Shown here: in pieces, positions 1-9,700 of the stretch
Numbering within the stretch: the first letter of the stretch is position 1
Layout: every line of letters begins with the position of its first letter
Source of the DNA: Priapulus caudatus
Taxonomy: Eukaryota > Priapulida > Priapulimorpha > Priapulimorphida > Priapulidae
Reading direction: 5' to 3'
DNA: 22,918 nt
Assembly: GCF_000485595.1 (NCBI RefSeq)
Contig: NW_014577065.1
Location: forward strand, 8,509 to 31,426
Position numbers and translations under genes: made by a program
The notes under the pieces: generated by a model
What the model was told of the DNA's origin: nothing
The model's database searches: none
Seen by the model: the letters and a program-made list of their open reading frames with translations, nothing else

Positions 1-54
1 GAGAGAGAGAGAAAGAGAGAGAGGAGAAGGGGAGAGAGAGAGGGGAGAGAACTA
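1..54. repeat. GA-rich microsatellite at the window edge
   Basis: The first 54 bases are almost pure purine, mainly GA dinucleotides broken by GGAGAAGGGG. The tract probably continues beyond the left edge, so its length is unknown. No coding content is seen. Confidence 0.85.
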
Positions 55-660
55 TGAACGTTATTATATCCACACAAAGCGAGATGCGCACGCCACTTTT
101 GCCGTTGCTATTATTGGGTTTGTCCTATATAATGCACGTGCACCTATTTAATTATATAATGCTGTGTTCCTCAAGAGTAAACACGATAGCGTAACGATAC
201 TACTCTGATATAACGTGAACATACGATGTATATATATACATCATAAATGAAACTATGAACTCCACAGGTTACCTGTAGCGCATTATTTTATTTTTTTCTA
301 CAAATACAGACTACATATAAATACAATTCACCAACATTATATGTGGCAATACAGGCGCGACCACCGATAAATTGAGTGCTATTATTGTATACATAACAAA
401 CTCAACACTAACTTTAGCAGCAGAATGGTAATAAATAACGTAATGGCTGATATATGACGCGGGCAGTACGATTAGACATTCAGTATCAATAGATAATCAG
501 ATAATCAGTAGATATTAAGATAATCCATCATTCAATATTAGTACATGAGCTACACGAGTAGGTAGGTATACATTACATACATACTTTTTGCCCGAGATGC
601 ATTTTAGGTTGCACAGATGCACACAGATTGCATTAGATGCACGTTACAAACGTAATTAAC
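55..660. other. AT-rich non-coding DNA
   Basis: This stretch is AT-rich with short TA runs (about 229-240) and repeated GATAATCAG-like words near 490-530. Stops are frequent in all frames. I see no gene, RNA or transposon end here. Confidence 0.6.
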
Positions 661-1430
661 GCGATAGTCATGTGTCTGTAATGCAATGCGCTTATTTTCA
701 CCTACCGGTTGTTTCCGAAAAACAACATTCTATTCGAAAAGTCGGCTCGTCTCTGGCCCTTATCCTCCACCCATCTCTAGTCCGGACACATAGCGTACCG
801 CCATCGTATCCCAGCCCACCCTTCCCCCACCCAACCTCCTCCTGCCTGCCTGCCTGCCTGATTGTGCACCATTCTCCACCATAAAATCCTTCCGACCCTG
901 CCCCGCCATTGCCTTTACCCCACCCCACCACCCTCCATACTCTATCCTCCCAACCCGCCCACACCATCCTTCACACCCCTCCTGACTTACCCCACACCAC
1001 ACTATTGTCCCTCTCACGTTATTCTCCCCCACCACGTACTAACCTATCAACCCCAACACAACACTCCCCACACTGGTCTCTCAACGATACTTGCCGGTTC
1101 TGCCACGACGACCTCACCATTACAATACTCGGCAGCACCATGACCTCCTACCCGTCTCCACCACTACGCCTGCCCTCCCCTCTCACACTGAGTCGTGCAA
1201 GTATCTACACTAGCCCCACCTTTTCTTAAAGCTATGCGACCCATTTCCCCACCACCATACCTAGTCACCCCTCTCACAAAAGGCGACACCTGCGCGGGGC
1301 TACTCACACTGCAACCCGATTCATTCACACCCCACTCACCACCATTCATGCCCCCCTCTCCCACAGCGAGACAGTTCTACACGGCAGCCCCACAGCAGCG
1401 TGATGAATCCTGAAGACCTCCAAAACCTCC
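661..1430. other. C-rich low-complexity tract
   Basis: The plus strand is strongly C/T biased, with many CCCACC, CCTCC and CACCAC words, including a run of CTGC repeats near 840-860. Both strands are open for 70-100 codons in several overlapping frames, the usual effect of biased composition. The predicted peptides are Pro/Ser/Thr-rich on one strand and Gly/Arg/Trp-rich on the other and match no family I know. It may be a decayed minisatellite. Confidence 0.55.
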
Positions 1431-1753
1431 ATGTCGAGGCAAGGTCAACTGTTTGAGTCAAGGTCAGCATCGCAGAAGCAGCAGCAGGGCGGAAACGATG
1501 TGCGGAGGACGCTCCAGCGACGACACGGGCACGGCAGACACCGCCAGCCTCCCAGTCGCCTCCCCAGCAGCGAGCAACGTGCGTGCAGCTATACCGGTAC
1601 GGAATACACACCACTGATGAACGCCGATCGACACATCACAGCAAAAACCTATTAATATTAGAGCAATACTAAGCTCATGACGGATAATGGAGAATCTTTA
1701 TTAGTGTGTTGTGCAATAATTAATGTGCCTTTGATAACGGCTAACCATGAGAT
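1431..1753. other. Unassigned spacer
   Basis: Mixed-composition DNA with no recognised feature. A plus-strand frame of 74 codons (1431-1655) is Gln/Arg-rich and does not look like a conserved protein. The last six bases, TGAGAT at 1748-1753, form the left flanking duplication of the next element. Confidence 0.5.
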
Positions 1754-1876
1754 CAAGAGCTAATAAATACTTATTTATATATATATAGGTATATATATAG
1801 GACCGTACCTATAGGAGTGTTTCACGTGACGTCATAGATCAGGTCACGTGTATTTGTTATGTGTCATGGTTGGCAG
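1754..1876 (+). repeat. Left terminal inverted repeat
   Basis: Outer block CAAGAGCTAATAAATAC starts at 1754, ATAGGAGTGTTTCA lies at about 1811-1824, TGACGTCA at 1827-1834 and GGTTGGCAG at 1868-1876. CACGTG occurs at 1823-1828 and 1845-1850. Confidence 0.7.
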
Positions 1877-1929
1877 AAGCGAAGCGTGCTGCCTGACATT
1901 TAACAGATGATTGACCACATGCTTTCTCG

Positions 1930-2870
1930 TTGTGGAAGCGTGTTTTATGTAGTGCGTAACGTGCGTTGCTGCTTACTATCGTGCGTGAGTGCATGCGTTG
2001 CCATGGTGCGTGCGATGCGTTGCGTGCTGGTGTGCACGGTACACGTGCGTGCATGTGTTGTCCCAGTTGGTGCGTGGGCGTTACATGTTGGGTGGTTGCG
2101 GCGTGACACGTACAGTGCCTGTGTTCACGTCGTGCCGTGGGGCATGCGTGCGTGCGTGGCGTCAGTGCACGAACAGTGTGCGCCGTAACGTGCGTGCATG
2201 CGTGGTGTGTGCGTGCTGTGCGTTGCGTGGACTGTGTGCACGTACTCGTGGTGCATGGTGCGTTGCGTGGTGACGTAACGTTGCGTGCATGCGTTGAGTG
2301 AGTCTGTATGCACTACGTTGCGTGTCGCGTGATGAGTGCCTCTCGCTCTCGTCTGTGGTTCTTGTGTGTGTGACGTATTTGGGCGTGCGTGGGTGCTGTG
2401 CGTGGTCCGTGTGTACTGTGACGTACACGTGCGTTGCTGGTTGCCGTGTTGTGGCGCGTCGTGTGTGTGCAGTGGCGTGCGTTTTGCGTACACGTGCGTG
2501 CTGTGCGTGTGCAGTACACGTGGTGCATGGTGTGTGGTGGTGTGGCAGTAAACGTGCGTGCGTGCGTGTGTACGTCACGTGCGTGCGTGGTGCGTGTGAA
2601 ACTTACCGTGCGTGCTGCTGCTGTGGATCCGTGGTGTGCATTCGTACAGGCGTGCGTGGTGCGTGCGTGCTCTGTGCCGGGTGTTGCAGGTCGTTTCCGT
2701 GCGTGCTGTGCGTGTTGATGTGTTGGTGTCTTCTCTCCTCTCGTCCTGTTGTTGCATGTGTTGGTGCGTGCTGTGCATGCATGTGCACGTCGACGTGCGT
2801 TGCGTGGCGTGCGTTGCACGTACACGTGCGTGCTGGTGCGTGCGTGCGTGCGTGCGTGTGTAGTGACACG
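1930..2870. repeat. GTGC/GCGT-rich tract, Z-DNA prone
   Basis: About 940 bases are dominated by GTGCGTGC, ACGTGCGTGC and GTACACGTGCG words, a largely alternating purine-pyrimidine pattern. Open frames of 70-214 codons on both strands are artefacts of this composition (Cys/Val/Arg-rich one way, Thr/His/Arg-rich the other). A very similar sequence in the opposite orientation lies at 12009-12620. Confidence 0.85.
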
Positions 2871-2910
2871 TTGGTCGGTGTGTTGTTCGAACAATATCAC
2901 GCATCTGCTT

Positions 2911-3004
2911 CACTGATCTCTATAAATATTTATAAATATTAATAATTATAAATATATATTAATAAATATAAATATTTATAAATAGTTATTTATAGAGATC
3001 AGTG
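2911..3004. repeat. AT-rich hairpin inside the TIR element
   Basis: CACTGATCTCTATAAATA at 2911-2928 is mirrored by TATTTATAGAGATCAGTG ending at 3004, and the sequence between is made of TATAAATATT-like words that continue the pairing. The whole 94-bp segment can fold into one long hairpin. Confidence 0.75.
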
Positions 3005-3013
3005 ATCTGCTTG

Positions 3014-3130
3014 CTGCCAACCGTTAAACTGCGCATGTGCGCATATGACGTCAATGTTTATAAACATGAAACACTCCTATTCCTATACCTATAAATACCT
3101 ATATACCTATAGGTATTTATTAGCTCTTGG
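3014..3130 (-). repeat. Right terminal inverted repeat
   Basis: Read on the minus strand, this segment repeats the left arm with small indels: CCAAGAGCTAATAAATAC at the outer end, ATAGGAGTGTTTCA, TGACGTCA (plus-strand 3046-3053) and GGTTGGCAG (plus-strand 3014-3022). TGAGAT follows at 3131-3136. Confidence 0.7.
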
Positions 3131-3136
3131 TGAGAT

Positions 3137-3565
3137 TCAGAGCAGGGGCTAGTTCAAGGGAATTTCCAAATTGCATGCGCGAATGACTATCACAGCTGAG
3201 CCCTATAAAGTATGGGGTCCGAGAGTCACTGCAGACACACTACATTTGTAACACATCTTGTATGTACCTACATGTTAGAAAACACCCCCACGGCCGGGCG
3301 TAACATGTCTAACATCGTGGGTGTCAGAGTTAATACATACGCGTTTGTCTTCAGTTTACATGGCGCAAAAAAGACTGGTTTAACACACAAAAATTTAATC
3401 GTGAAATCGAACTTCCTGAAATAGCACTTCTGATCACGACAACGTTTTTTCTGCAGTCTATCTCGTGGATTTCCATGAATAATAATTTATATACAACTCG
3501 GTAAGCTTTCAGGGATTAAAGGCATGGTGGCACCAACTCCAAGCCAGTCGATTGAACATGATTAT
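3137..3565. other. Unassigned spacer
   Basis: No recognised gene or repeat. A plus-strand frame of 70 codons (3212-3424) has no family resemblance. Confidence 0.5.
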
Positions 3566-4352
3566 CAATATCAGTGCTACCACTCAGGATATTACAAAAA
3601 AAAGTATCAAAATTGTCTAAAAAAAGTATTAAAAACGCATAAATTTGTATCAACCTACCATGATTTGTAGTCACTTGTTACTTTATACATTGTTACCGAA
3701 TACATTATTATATAGCCTTTGTGCAGCATACAAACATGCTTCAGGAATGATGTGTGCAATGCCATGAGGAGTTGTCTCTTGAACCCTCAGTCTGGAATAT
3801 TTCAATGCAGTGTTTCCCCTGGCCAAAAAGGTCTGTGAGGTGGTAAATGTTTTTTGTCATGTGCTTGTACATTTCGAGATCCTAGCAAAGCGAGCAGCGC
3901 AGGTGCTGGCCAAGGTAGGGAGGGTCCAGGGGCCATTTTTGAAATGAAAGTGTCAATGACACTGTAGCTCACCTTGGGTGTGATAGAAGAGGGAGGGGGG
4001 ATATATAAAGCAAGAGTATATATGGGAGAACTCCCATTATATAGCATATCTCCCATTATATACTCTTGATAATGATATATGCATAAGTTTTGATGCGAAA
4101 ATAAGTGTTTCAGATCTGAGTCTGAAATCTTGACGAGAGAATAAACATTTTTGAATTGAATTGAATTGAGAGATGGTGCTACGCCTAAATGATGGCCATT
4201 TTGGTTTTCGAATATAGCGCAAATAAAAACAATAAAATATTCCAGTCAAATTACTGTAATGAAGAATCTAAAACACAATATTACACGTATATAGGTATGA
4301 TTGTAGAGTTGTTGACAAGTTAGACGAAATAAACGTAATAGAACGTTGTCAT

Positions 4353-4945
4353 CTCTCCCATAGGAGTAACAACTGTTTTGGGGCTAGCCTTACACATTCA
4401 CATACCAAAATTTAACAAAATCGAATGAATTTAGATGGCCATTTTCATTTTTGCCAAAAAGTGGGCGTGGCTCAAAAGTAGGTCGACTGGCATGCTGACA
4501 AAATAGGAAGTTCAAATCTCTCCCATAGGAGTAACAACTGTATTCAATGTGAAACATGTGGGTCAAACGGTTCTTGAGTTATCGTTGACCGTAGGCAGAC
4601 ACTGAAATGCATAGTGAAATTGCCAAAATCTACCTAATTTGCATAATTTTGAAAAAATATAAAAACCTGTGTGATATGTTTTGGGGCCAGTCCTTATTTA
4701 TTTACATAATAGAAATGAGCAAAATCCGTTGAACCTGAATTGACTTATGGCCATTTCCATTTTTGCAAAGAAGTGGACGTGGTTCGAAAGTAGGTCGACT
4801 GGTGTGCTCCAAAATAGGGCGTTCAAACCTCTCCCATAGGAGTAACAACTATATGCAATTTGAAACATGTGGGTCAAACAGTTCTTGAGTTATCGTTGAC
4901 CGTAGCGAAATGTTGACGAACGGACGGACGGACGAACGGACGGAC
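4353..4945 (+). repeat. Imperfect tandem duplication, unit about 305-311 bp
   Basis: The block CTCTCCCATAGGAGTAACAA occurs at 4353, 4518 and 4829. After the last two copies, both stretches continue with GAAACATGTGGGTCAAA and TTCTTGAGTTATCGTTGACC. The block with GTTTTGGGGC, ATGGCCATTT and AAAGTAGGTCGACTGG is also duplicated (about 4374-4500 and 4677-4802). The first copy lacks the internal GAAACATGTGG part. The second copy ends in a GGAC repeat. Confidence 0.8.
4917..4945 (+). repeat. GGAC tetranucleotide repeat
   Basis: Six to seven GGAC/GAAC units in tandem, directly after the second copy of the 310-bp block. Confidence 0.85.
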
Positions 4946-5114
4946 TTGCATCTTGACGATGTCAAGGCGAGCAAAAAATGGTGCAATTTGGTGCATTCTA
5001 AGCTATTCTGAACACATTGTATGAGACTCTTGAATCTCTTTTTCAAAAAGTTGCCAAAAGTTACGTCAGCGAGACAGTGTTTTGGACAAATTTATGTGTG
5101 GCAGCTGAGAATTT

Positions 5115-5137
5115 GAGCGAGGCGGCCCGCCTCGCTC
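5115..5137. repeat. GC-rich perfect palindrome
   Basis: GAGCGAGGCGG (5115-5125) and CCGCCTCGCTC (5127-5137) pair perfectly around a single C. It lies 10 bp inside the right TIR of the nested element. Confidence 0.85.
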
Positions 5138-5457
5138 GTGTCAATGCAGGGGAAACACTGCAATGCACATTGCTCGATTTGACATTTGGTCACTGACAGC
5201 AGAGAGCTAGTATCAAAAACACTCCATTGAACAGAGCACACATCACTCCTGCAACAAGACTAGCAAAGCACATCTTTAATCTCATCAAATACAGTGTACC
5301 TAAATGTATGTCCGAAGAGTTTGACCATATTTGGCAAAAAAGTATTTAAAAGTATTTATGCATGAAAAAAAGTATGGAAAAAGTATAAAAAGTATATTTT
5401 CTTTAAAAAAAGTATAATACTTTTTAAAAGTTTTATAAAGTGACAGCACTGCAATAT

Positions 5458-6289
5458 CATTCGGCTAGGTGTTGCGACGGCATGACCATGTGTATGGTGT
5501 GTATTGTGCACATAGGCCTACGCACGCTCGCTTTGCACGCATGCCCGCAAACGCTCACCTCCATTCATCTCCGCGTGTCCGAATAGGCGGGTCGGGTAGA
5601 ACACGGTTACGTGGCCTGAGGTGTCGCCGTCGCCATGCCGACCGCATCCGACGCACACAGATGCGATGTGTGACGTCAGCGCCTGCAGCGCCCCCGCGGC
5701 ACCGATCGCGGGGAGAGGTGACTCTATAACAAGCAGATCAGGAGGATAAGCTTATTGCAAAATATCGTAAACTAATTGACGGCACGCACTCTTCTGCTCG
5801 GGATTAGGCGCATATTTCATGTGACATGCCACGTGATGCGGGCCTCGACTGATCCTAAAGCCAGCCATTTAATGATACTGTAATATTCGGCCACCTGAAC
5901 AATGTTCTGTAGCCAGGAAACGCAGGAAAGGGTTTCGGGGGTGAGAACGCTTGCTGGTTAAATGTGGTATACACATACACATGTGAAAATAATACAGCCA
6001 TGAAACATTGAAATGTAATTCAATTGTATATTAGTTTATTAAACGAAAAAGCATGCACGGGGTGGGAATTTTCGGGGAGGGGGGTGCATTCTTTACGAAA
6101 TGCACCGTTTCTTTTATCCCCTTAGTGCATCTTTCACCCCGTTTCGATGTTACGTAATCTGATTCACTTTGCATCGTAATACTTAATTCGCAGTCTGCCG
6201 ACATTCAACATTTGCGGTAGGTTACCTACAATATATTATAACAAATAGTTCGGTTCGTCCGCTGACATTCTCAGTATTGGCTTACGCCG
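5458..6289. other. Spacer with a CpG-rich patch
   Basis: About 5520-5720 is rich in CG dinucleotides and holds an 86-codon Arg-rich plus-strand frame (5469-5729) with no recognisable domain. The rest is ordinary AT-rich DNA. A short hairpin, GGTGCATT/AATGCACC, lies at 6083-6106. No gene is supported. Confidence 0.5.
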
Positions 6290-6765
6290 AGAAATCGATT
6301 AACACCGCGTTCTTCACACGCGTGCGAGAACGGAGAGCGTGACGTGAGCGGACGGTCGTACACGTCGGCTATAGCTGGTTACGGGAGAGAAGAGAAGAGC
6401 AGAGGAGCCGCCGCCGCCGCCGCCGCCGCTGCTGCGTGTGTCATAAAGTTTGGCTTGCGCGGGATCAGGGCCGGAGAGACACGCCGAGCATGACAATGCC
6501 ATTAGCATCATCACACGCAATGCAGCCGCCAAACAGCGCGCTGGCTTAACAGTCACGTGACCATACCCGCGGCGGATAGTCAGGTGGCGTCGGGGTCGCA
6601 TTTGACGCGTTGACGTGGAAAACATCCCAGCCTCCCCCCGTGCACGATGCCACGGGCGCGAGGACGGGGAGGGGGGGGGGCGTGAATGAGGCCATCAAGA
6701 GAGCAGGAATTACTTGCCGATGTAATAACATCTGTCGTCTCTTGGTGCGATGTGTGGGAGGACGG
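6290..6765. other. CpG-rich region, possible promoter or 5' exon
   Basis: The segment is GC- and CpG-rich, with a GCC trinucleotide run, a perfect GTCACGTGAC palindrome (E-box type, 6552-6561) and a G-run near 6668-6680. On the minus strand a 103-codon frame (6314-6625) includes a hydrophobic stretch (LAAALRVMMLMALSCSACLS) followed by AQAKLYDT and a poly-Gly run encoded by the GCC repeat. It could suggest a signal peptide but has no homology I recognise. It may be an unmethylated regulatory region; this is an inference from composition only. Confidence 0.3.
6407..6435 (+). repeat. GCC trinucleotide repeat
   Basis: Seven to eight GCC units followed by two GCT/TGC variants. It sits in the CpG-rich patch next to a GAGAAGAG purine run. 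Confidence 0.9.
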
Positions 6766-6769
6766 ATGA

Positions 6770-9700
6770 TGGCGGTTTAGAACCCATGCCATCGTAGAGC
6801 GTGACGCATGGGAGGAGGAGGAGGGGGAGGTCTGATGAGGGGGGTTGACACACCCACACCATCGTAGAGCGTGACGCATGGGAGGAGGAGAAGGAAGGGA
6901 GGCTGATGAGGGGGGTTGACACACACAGCGCATCGGTAGAGTGTGACACATGGGAGGCAGGAAAAGGGGAGGGGGAGGGGGAGGCTGATGAGGGGAGTTG
7001 ACACAGCACACACCATCGTAGAGCGTGACGCATGGGGAGGAAAAGAGGAGGGGAGAGGGGGGGCTGATGAGGGGAGTTGACATACCCACACAATCGTTAG
7101 AGCGTGACGCATGGGAAGAGAAGGAGGGGAGGGCTGATGAGGGGGGTTGACACCCACACCATCGTAGAGTGTGACGCATGGGAGGAGAAGGAGAAAAGGG
7201 AGGGCTGATGAGGGGGTTGACACACACACCATCGTAGAGTGTGGACGCATGGGGAGGAGGAGGAGGAGGAGGGCTGATGAGGGGGGTTGACAACCCCACC
7301 ATCGAGAGCGTGACACATGGGAGGAGGAGAAGGGGGGAGGGCTGATGAGGGGGTTGACACACACACCGATTAGAGGTGACGCATGGGAGGAGAAAGAGGA
7401 GGAGGGGGAGGGCTGATGAGGAGGGTTGACACACACACACCATCATAGAGCGTGACGCATAGAGAAGGAAGGGAGGAGGGGAGGGCTGATGAGGGGGTGA
7501 CACCACACGCCATCGTAGAGCGTGACGCATGGGAGGAAGAGGAGGGGGAGGACGATGAGGGGGTTGACACACCCACACATCGTAGAGTGTGACGCATGGG
7601 GGGAGGGGAAGGAAGGGGAGGGCTGATGAGGGGGTTGACACACCCACACCGATCGTAGAGTGTGACGCATGGGAGGAGGAGGAGGAGGGGAGGGCTGAAT
7701 GAGAGGGTTGACACACACACACACCATTGTAGAGCGATGACGCATGGGAGAAGAGGAGGAGGAGGGGAGGGCCATAATGAAGGGGGTTGACACACCCCGC
7801 CACGTAGAGCGTGACGCCATGGAGAGAGGGGAGGAGGAGGGGGAGGAGGACTGATGAGGAGGGGTTGACACACCCACGGCATGCGTAGAGTGTGACGCAT
7901 GGTAGGAGGAAGGGGGAGAGAGGGGAGGACTGATGAGGGGGGTTGACACACCACGCATCGTAGAGCTGAGAGCATGGGAGGAGAAAGAGGGGAGGACTGA
8001 TAGGAGGGGTTGACACACCCACGCCATCGTAGATTAGAGGTGACGCATGAGGAGAAGGAGGAGGAGGAGGACGGCATGAGGGGTTGACAACACACGCCAT
8101 CGTAGAGCGTGACGCATGGAGGAGGAGGAGGAGGGAGGAGGAGGAGAGGAGGGGAGGTATCTGATGAGGGGGTTGACACACCCACCGCCATTGTAGAGCG
8201 TGACGCATGTGGGGAGGAGGAAGGAGGGGAGGAGGAGGAGGGGGAGGTTGATTGAGGGGCGTTGACACACCCACGCATTGTAAAGCGTGACGCATGGAGG
8301 AGGAGGAGGAGAGAGGAGGAGGAGGAGGAGGGGAGGTCTGATGAGGGGGGTTGACACCACCCACGCCCATCGTAGAGCGTGACGCATTGGAGGAGGAGGA
8401 GGGGGAGGGATGAATGAGGGGGGTTGACACACCCACACCACGTAGAGTGTGGCGCATGGAGGAGGAGGAGGAGGAGGAGGGGGAGGAGGGGGAGGGGAGG
8501 ACTGATGAGGGGGTTGACACACCCACGCCATCGTATAGAGCGTGTACGCATGGGAGGAGGAGAAGGAGGGGGAAGGGGAGGGCTGATGAGGGTGGTACAC
8601 ACACACGCCATCGTAGAGCGTGACGCATGGGAGGAGGGGAATGAGGAGGAGGAGGAGGGCTGATGAGGGGGGTTGACACACCCACACCATCGTAGAGCGT
8701 GACGCATGGGAGGAGGAGGAGGGGGAGGGCTGATGAGGGGGGTTGACACACCCACACCATCGTAGAGCGTGACGCATGGAGGAGAAGGAGAGGGGTGGTC
8801 TGATGAGGGGGGTTGACAACCCCACCCATCGTATAGAGCGTGACGGATGGAGAGGAGGACGGAGGAGGAGGAGGAGGAGGTCATGCATGGGGGTTGAACA
8901 CCCACCCATCGTAGAGCGTGACGCATGGGGGAGGAGGAGGGGAGGAGGGGGAGGGCTGAATGAGGAGTGGTTGACACACACACGCCATCGATAGAGCGTG
9001 GACCCATGGGAAGGAGGAGGAGGAGGAGGAGGAGGGCTGATGAGGGGGGTTGACACACCCACGCCATCGTAGAGCGTGACGCATGGGAGGAGGAGGAGGA
9101 GGGCTGATGAGGGGGGTTGACACACCCACGCCATCGTAGAGCGTGACGCATGGAGGAGGAGAGGAGGAAGGGGGGGGGAGGGCTGATGAGGGTTGTTGAC
9201 ACACACACGCCATCGTAGAGCGTGACGCATGGGAGGGAGGAGACGGAGGAGGAGAGGGGGAGGTCTGATGAGGGGGGTTGACACACCCACGCCATCGTAG
9301 AGCGTGACGCATGGGAGGAGGAGGAGGAGGAGGAGGAGGGGGAGGGCTGATGAGGGGGTTGAACACCCCACGCCATCGTAGAGCGTGACCCATGGGAGGA
9401 GCGAGGGAGGGAGGAGGGGGAGGGGCTGATGAGGAGGGTTGACACACCACGCCATCGTAGAGCGTGACCCATGGAGGAAGGAGGAGGAGGAGGAGGGGAG
9501 GCTGATGAGGAGGTAGGACACGTTGACACAACACACCATCGTAGAGCGTGACGCATGGAGGAGGAGGAGGAAGGGGAGGGCTGATGAGGGGGGTTGCACA
9601 CCCCACGCCATCGTAGGGCGTGACGATGGAGGAGGAGAGGGGAGGGCTGAGAGGGGGTTGACACACCCACGGCCATCGTAGAGGGTGACCCATGGGAGGA

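Larger units (their letters stand above)
1754..3130. mobile_element. TIR element with GTGC-repeat cargo
   Basis: The two ends are long imperfect inverted repeats: 1754-1876 and 3014-3130. Shared blocks in the same order inward are CAAGAGCTAATAAATAC, a TATAGG/TATA-rich block, ATAGGAGTGTTTCA, a TGACGTCA palindrome and GGTTGGCAG. The six bases TGAGAT lie directly outside both ends (1748-1753 and 3131-3136), as a target-site duplication would. The inside has no transposase; it is a GTGC/GCGT-rich tract plus an AT-rich hairpin. This is best read as a non-autonomous DNA transposon or foldback element. The superfamily is not identifiable from the ends. The inverted repeat and flanks are seen directly; mobility is inferred. 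Confidence 0.7.
3808..5160. mobile_element. Nested TIR element, 14-bp perfect ends
   Basis: CAGTGTTTCCCCTG at 3808-3821 is exactly inverted as CAGGGGAAACACTG at 5147-5160. CAATG flanks both ends directly (3803-3807 and 5161-5165). The inside has no transposase. It contains a small hairpin (about 4014-4066), a TTGAA repeat (about 4150-4168), a duplicated block of about 310 bp, a GGAC repeat and a GC-rich palindrome. It lies wholly inside the element 3572-5451, so it inserted later. The ends resemble hAT-type termini, but the visible duplication is only 5 bp, so the superfamily remains open. Confidence 0.65.
3572..5451. mobile_element. hAT-like short TIR element, split by a second element
   Basis: The left end CAGTGCTACCACT (3572-3584) and the right end AGTGACAGCACTG (5439-5451) are inverted copies with 11 of 13 bases matching. 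CAATAT lies immediately outside both ends (3566-3571 and 5452-5457). Just inside, both sides carry copies of an A-run followed by GTAT (two on the left near 3595-3635, six on the right near 5335-5418), all in the same orientation. Without the inner insert (3808-5160) the element would be about 530 bp and has no coding capacity. A CAGTG start is typical of hAT elements, but hAT normally duplicates 8 bp, so the family call is tentative. Confidence 0.55.

Noticed and set aside
2125-2942. Overlapping Cys/Val-rich and Thr/His-rich frames of up to 214 codons
   Set aside because: They arise on both strands from the GTGC/GCGT composition and match no family.
5469-5729. 86-codon plus-strand gene
   Set aside because: Arg/His-rich peptide from CpG-rich DNA with no domain, splice context or conservation that I can recognise.
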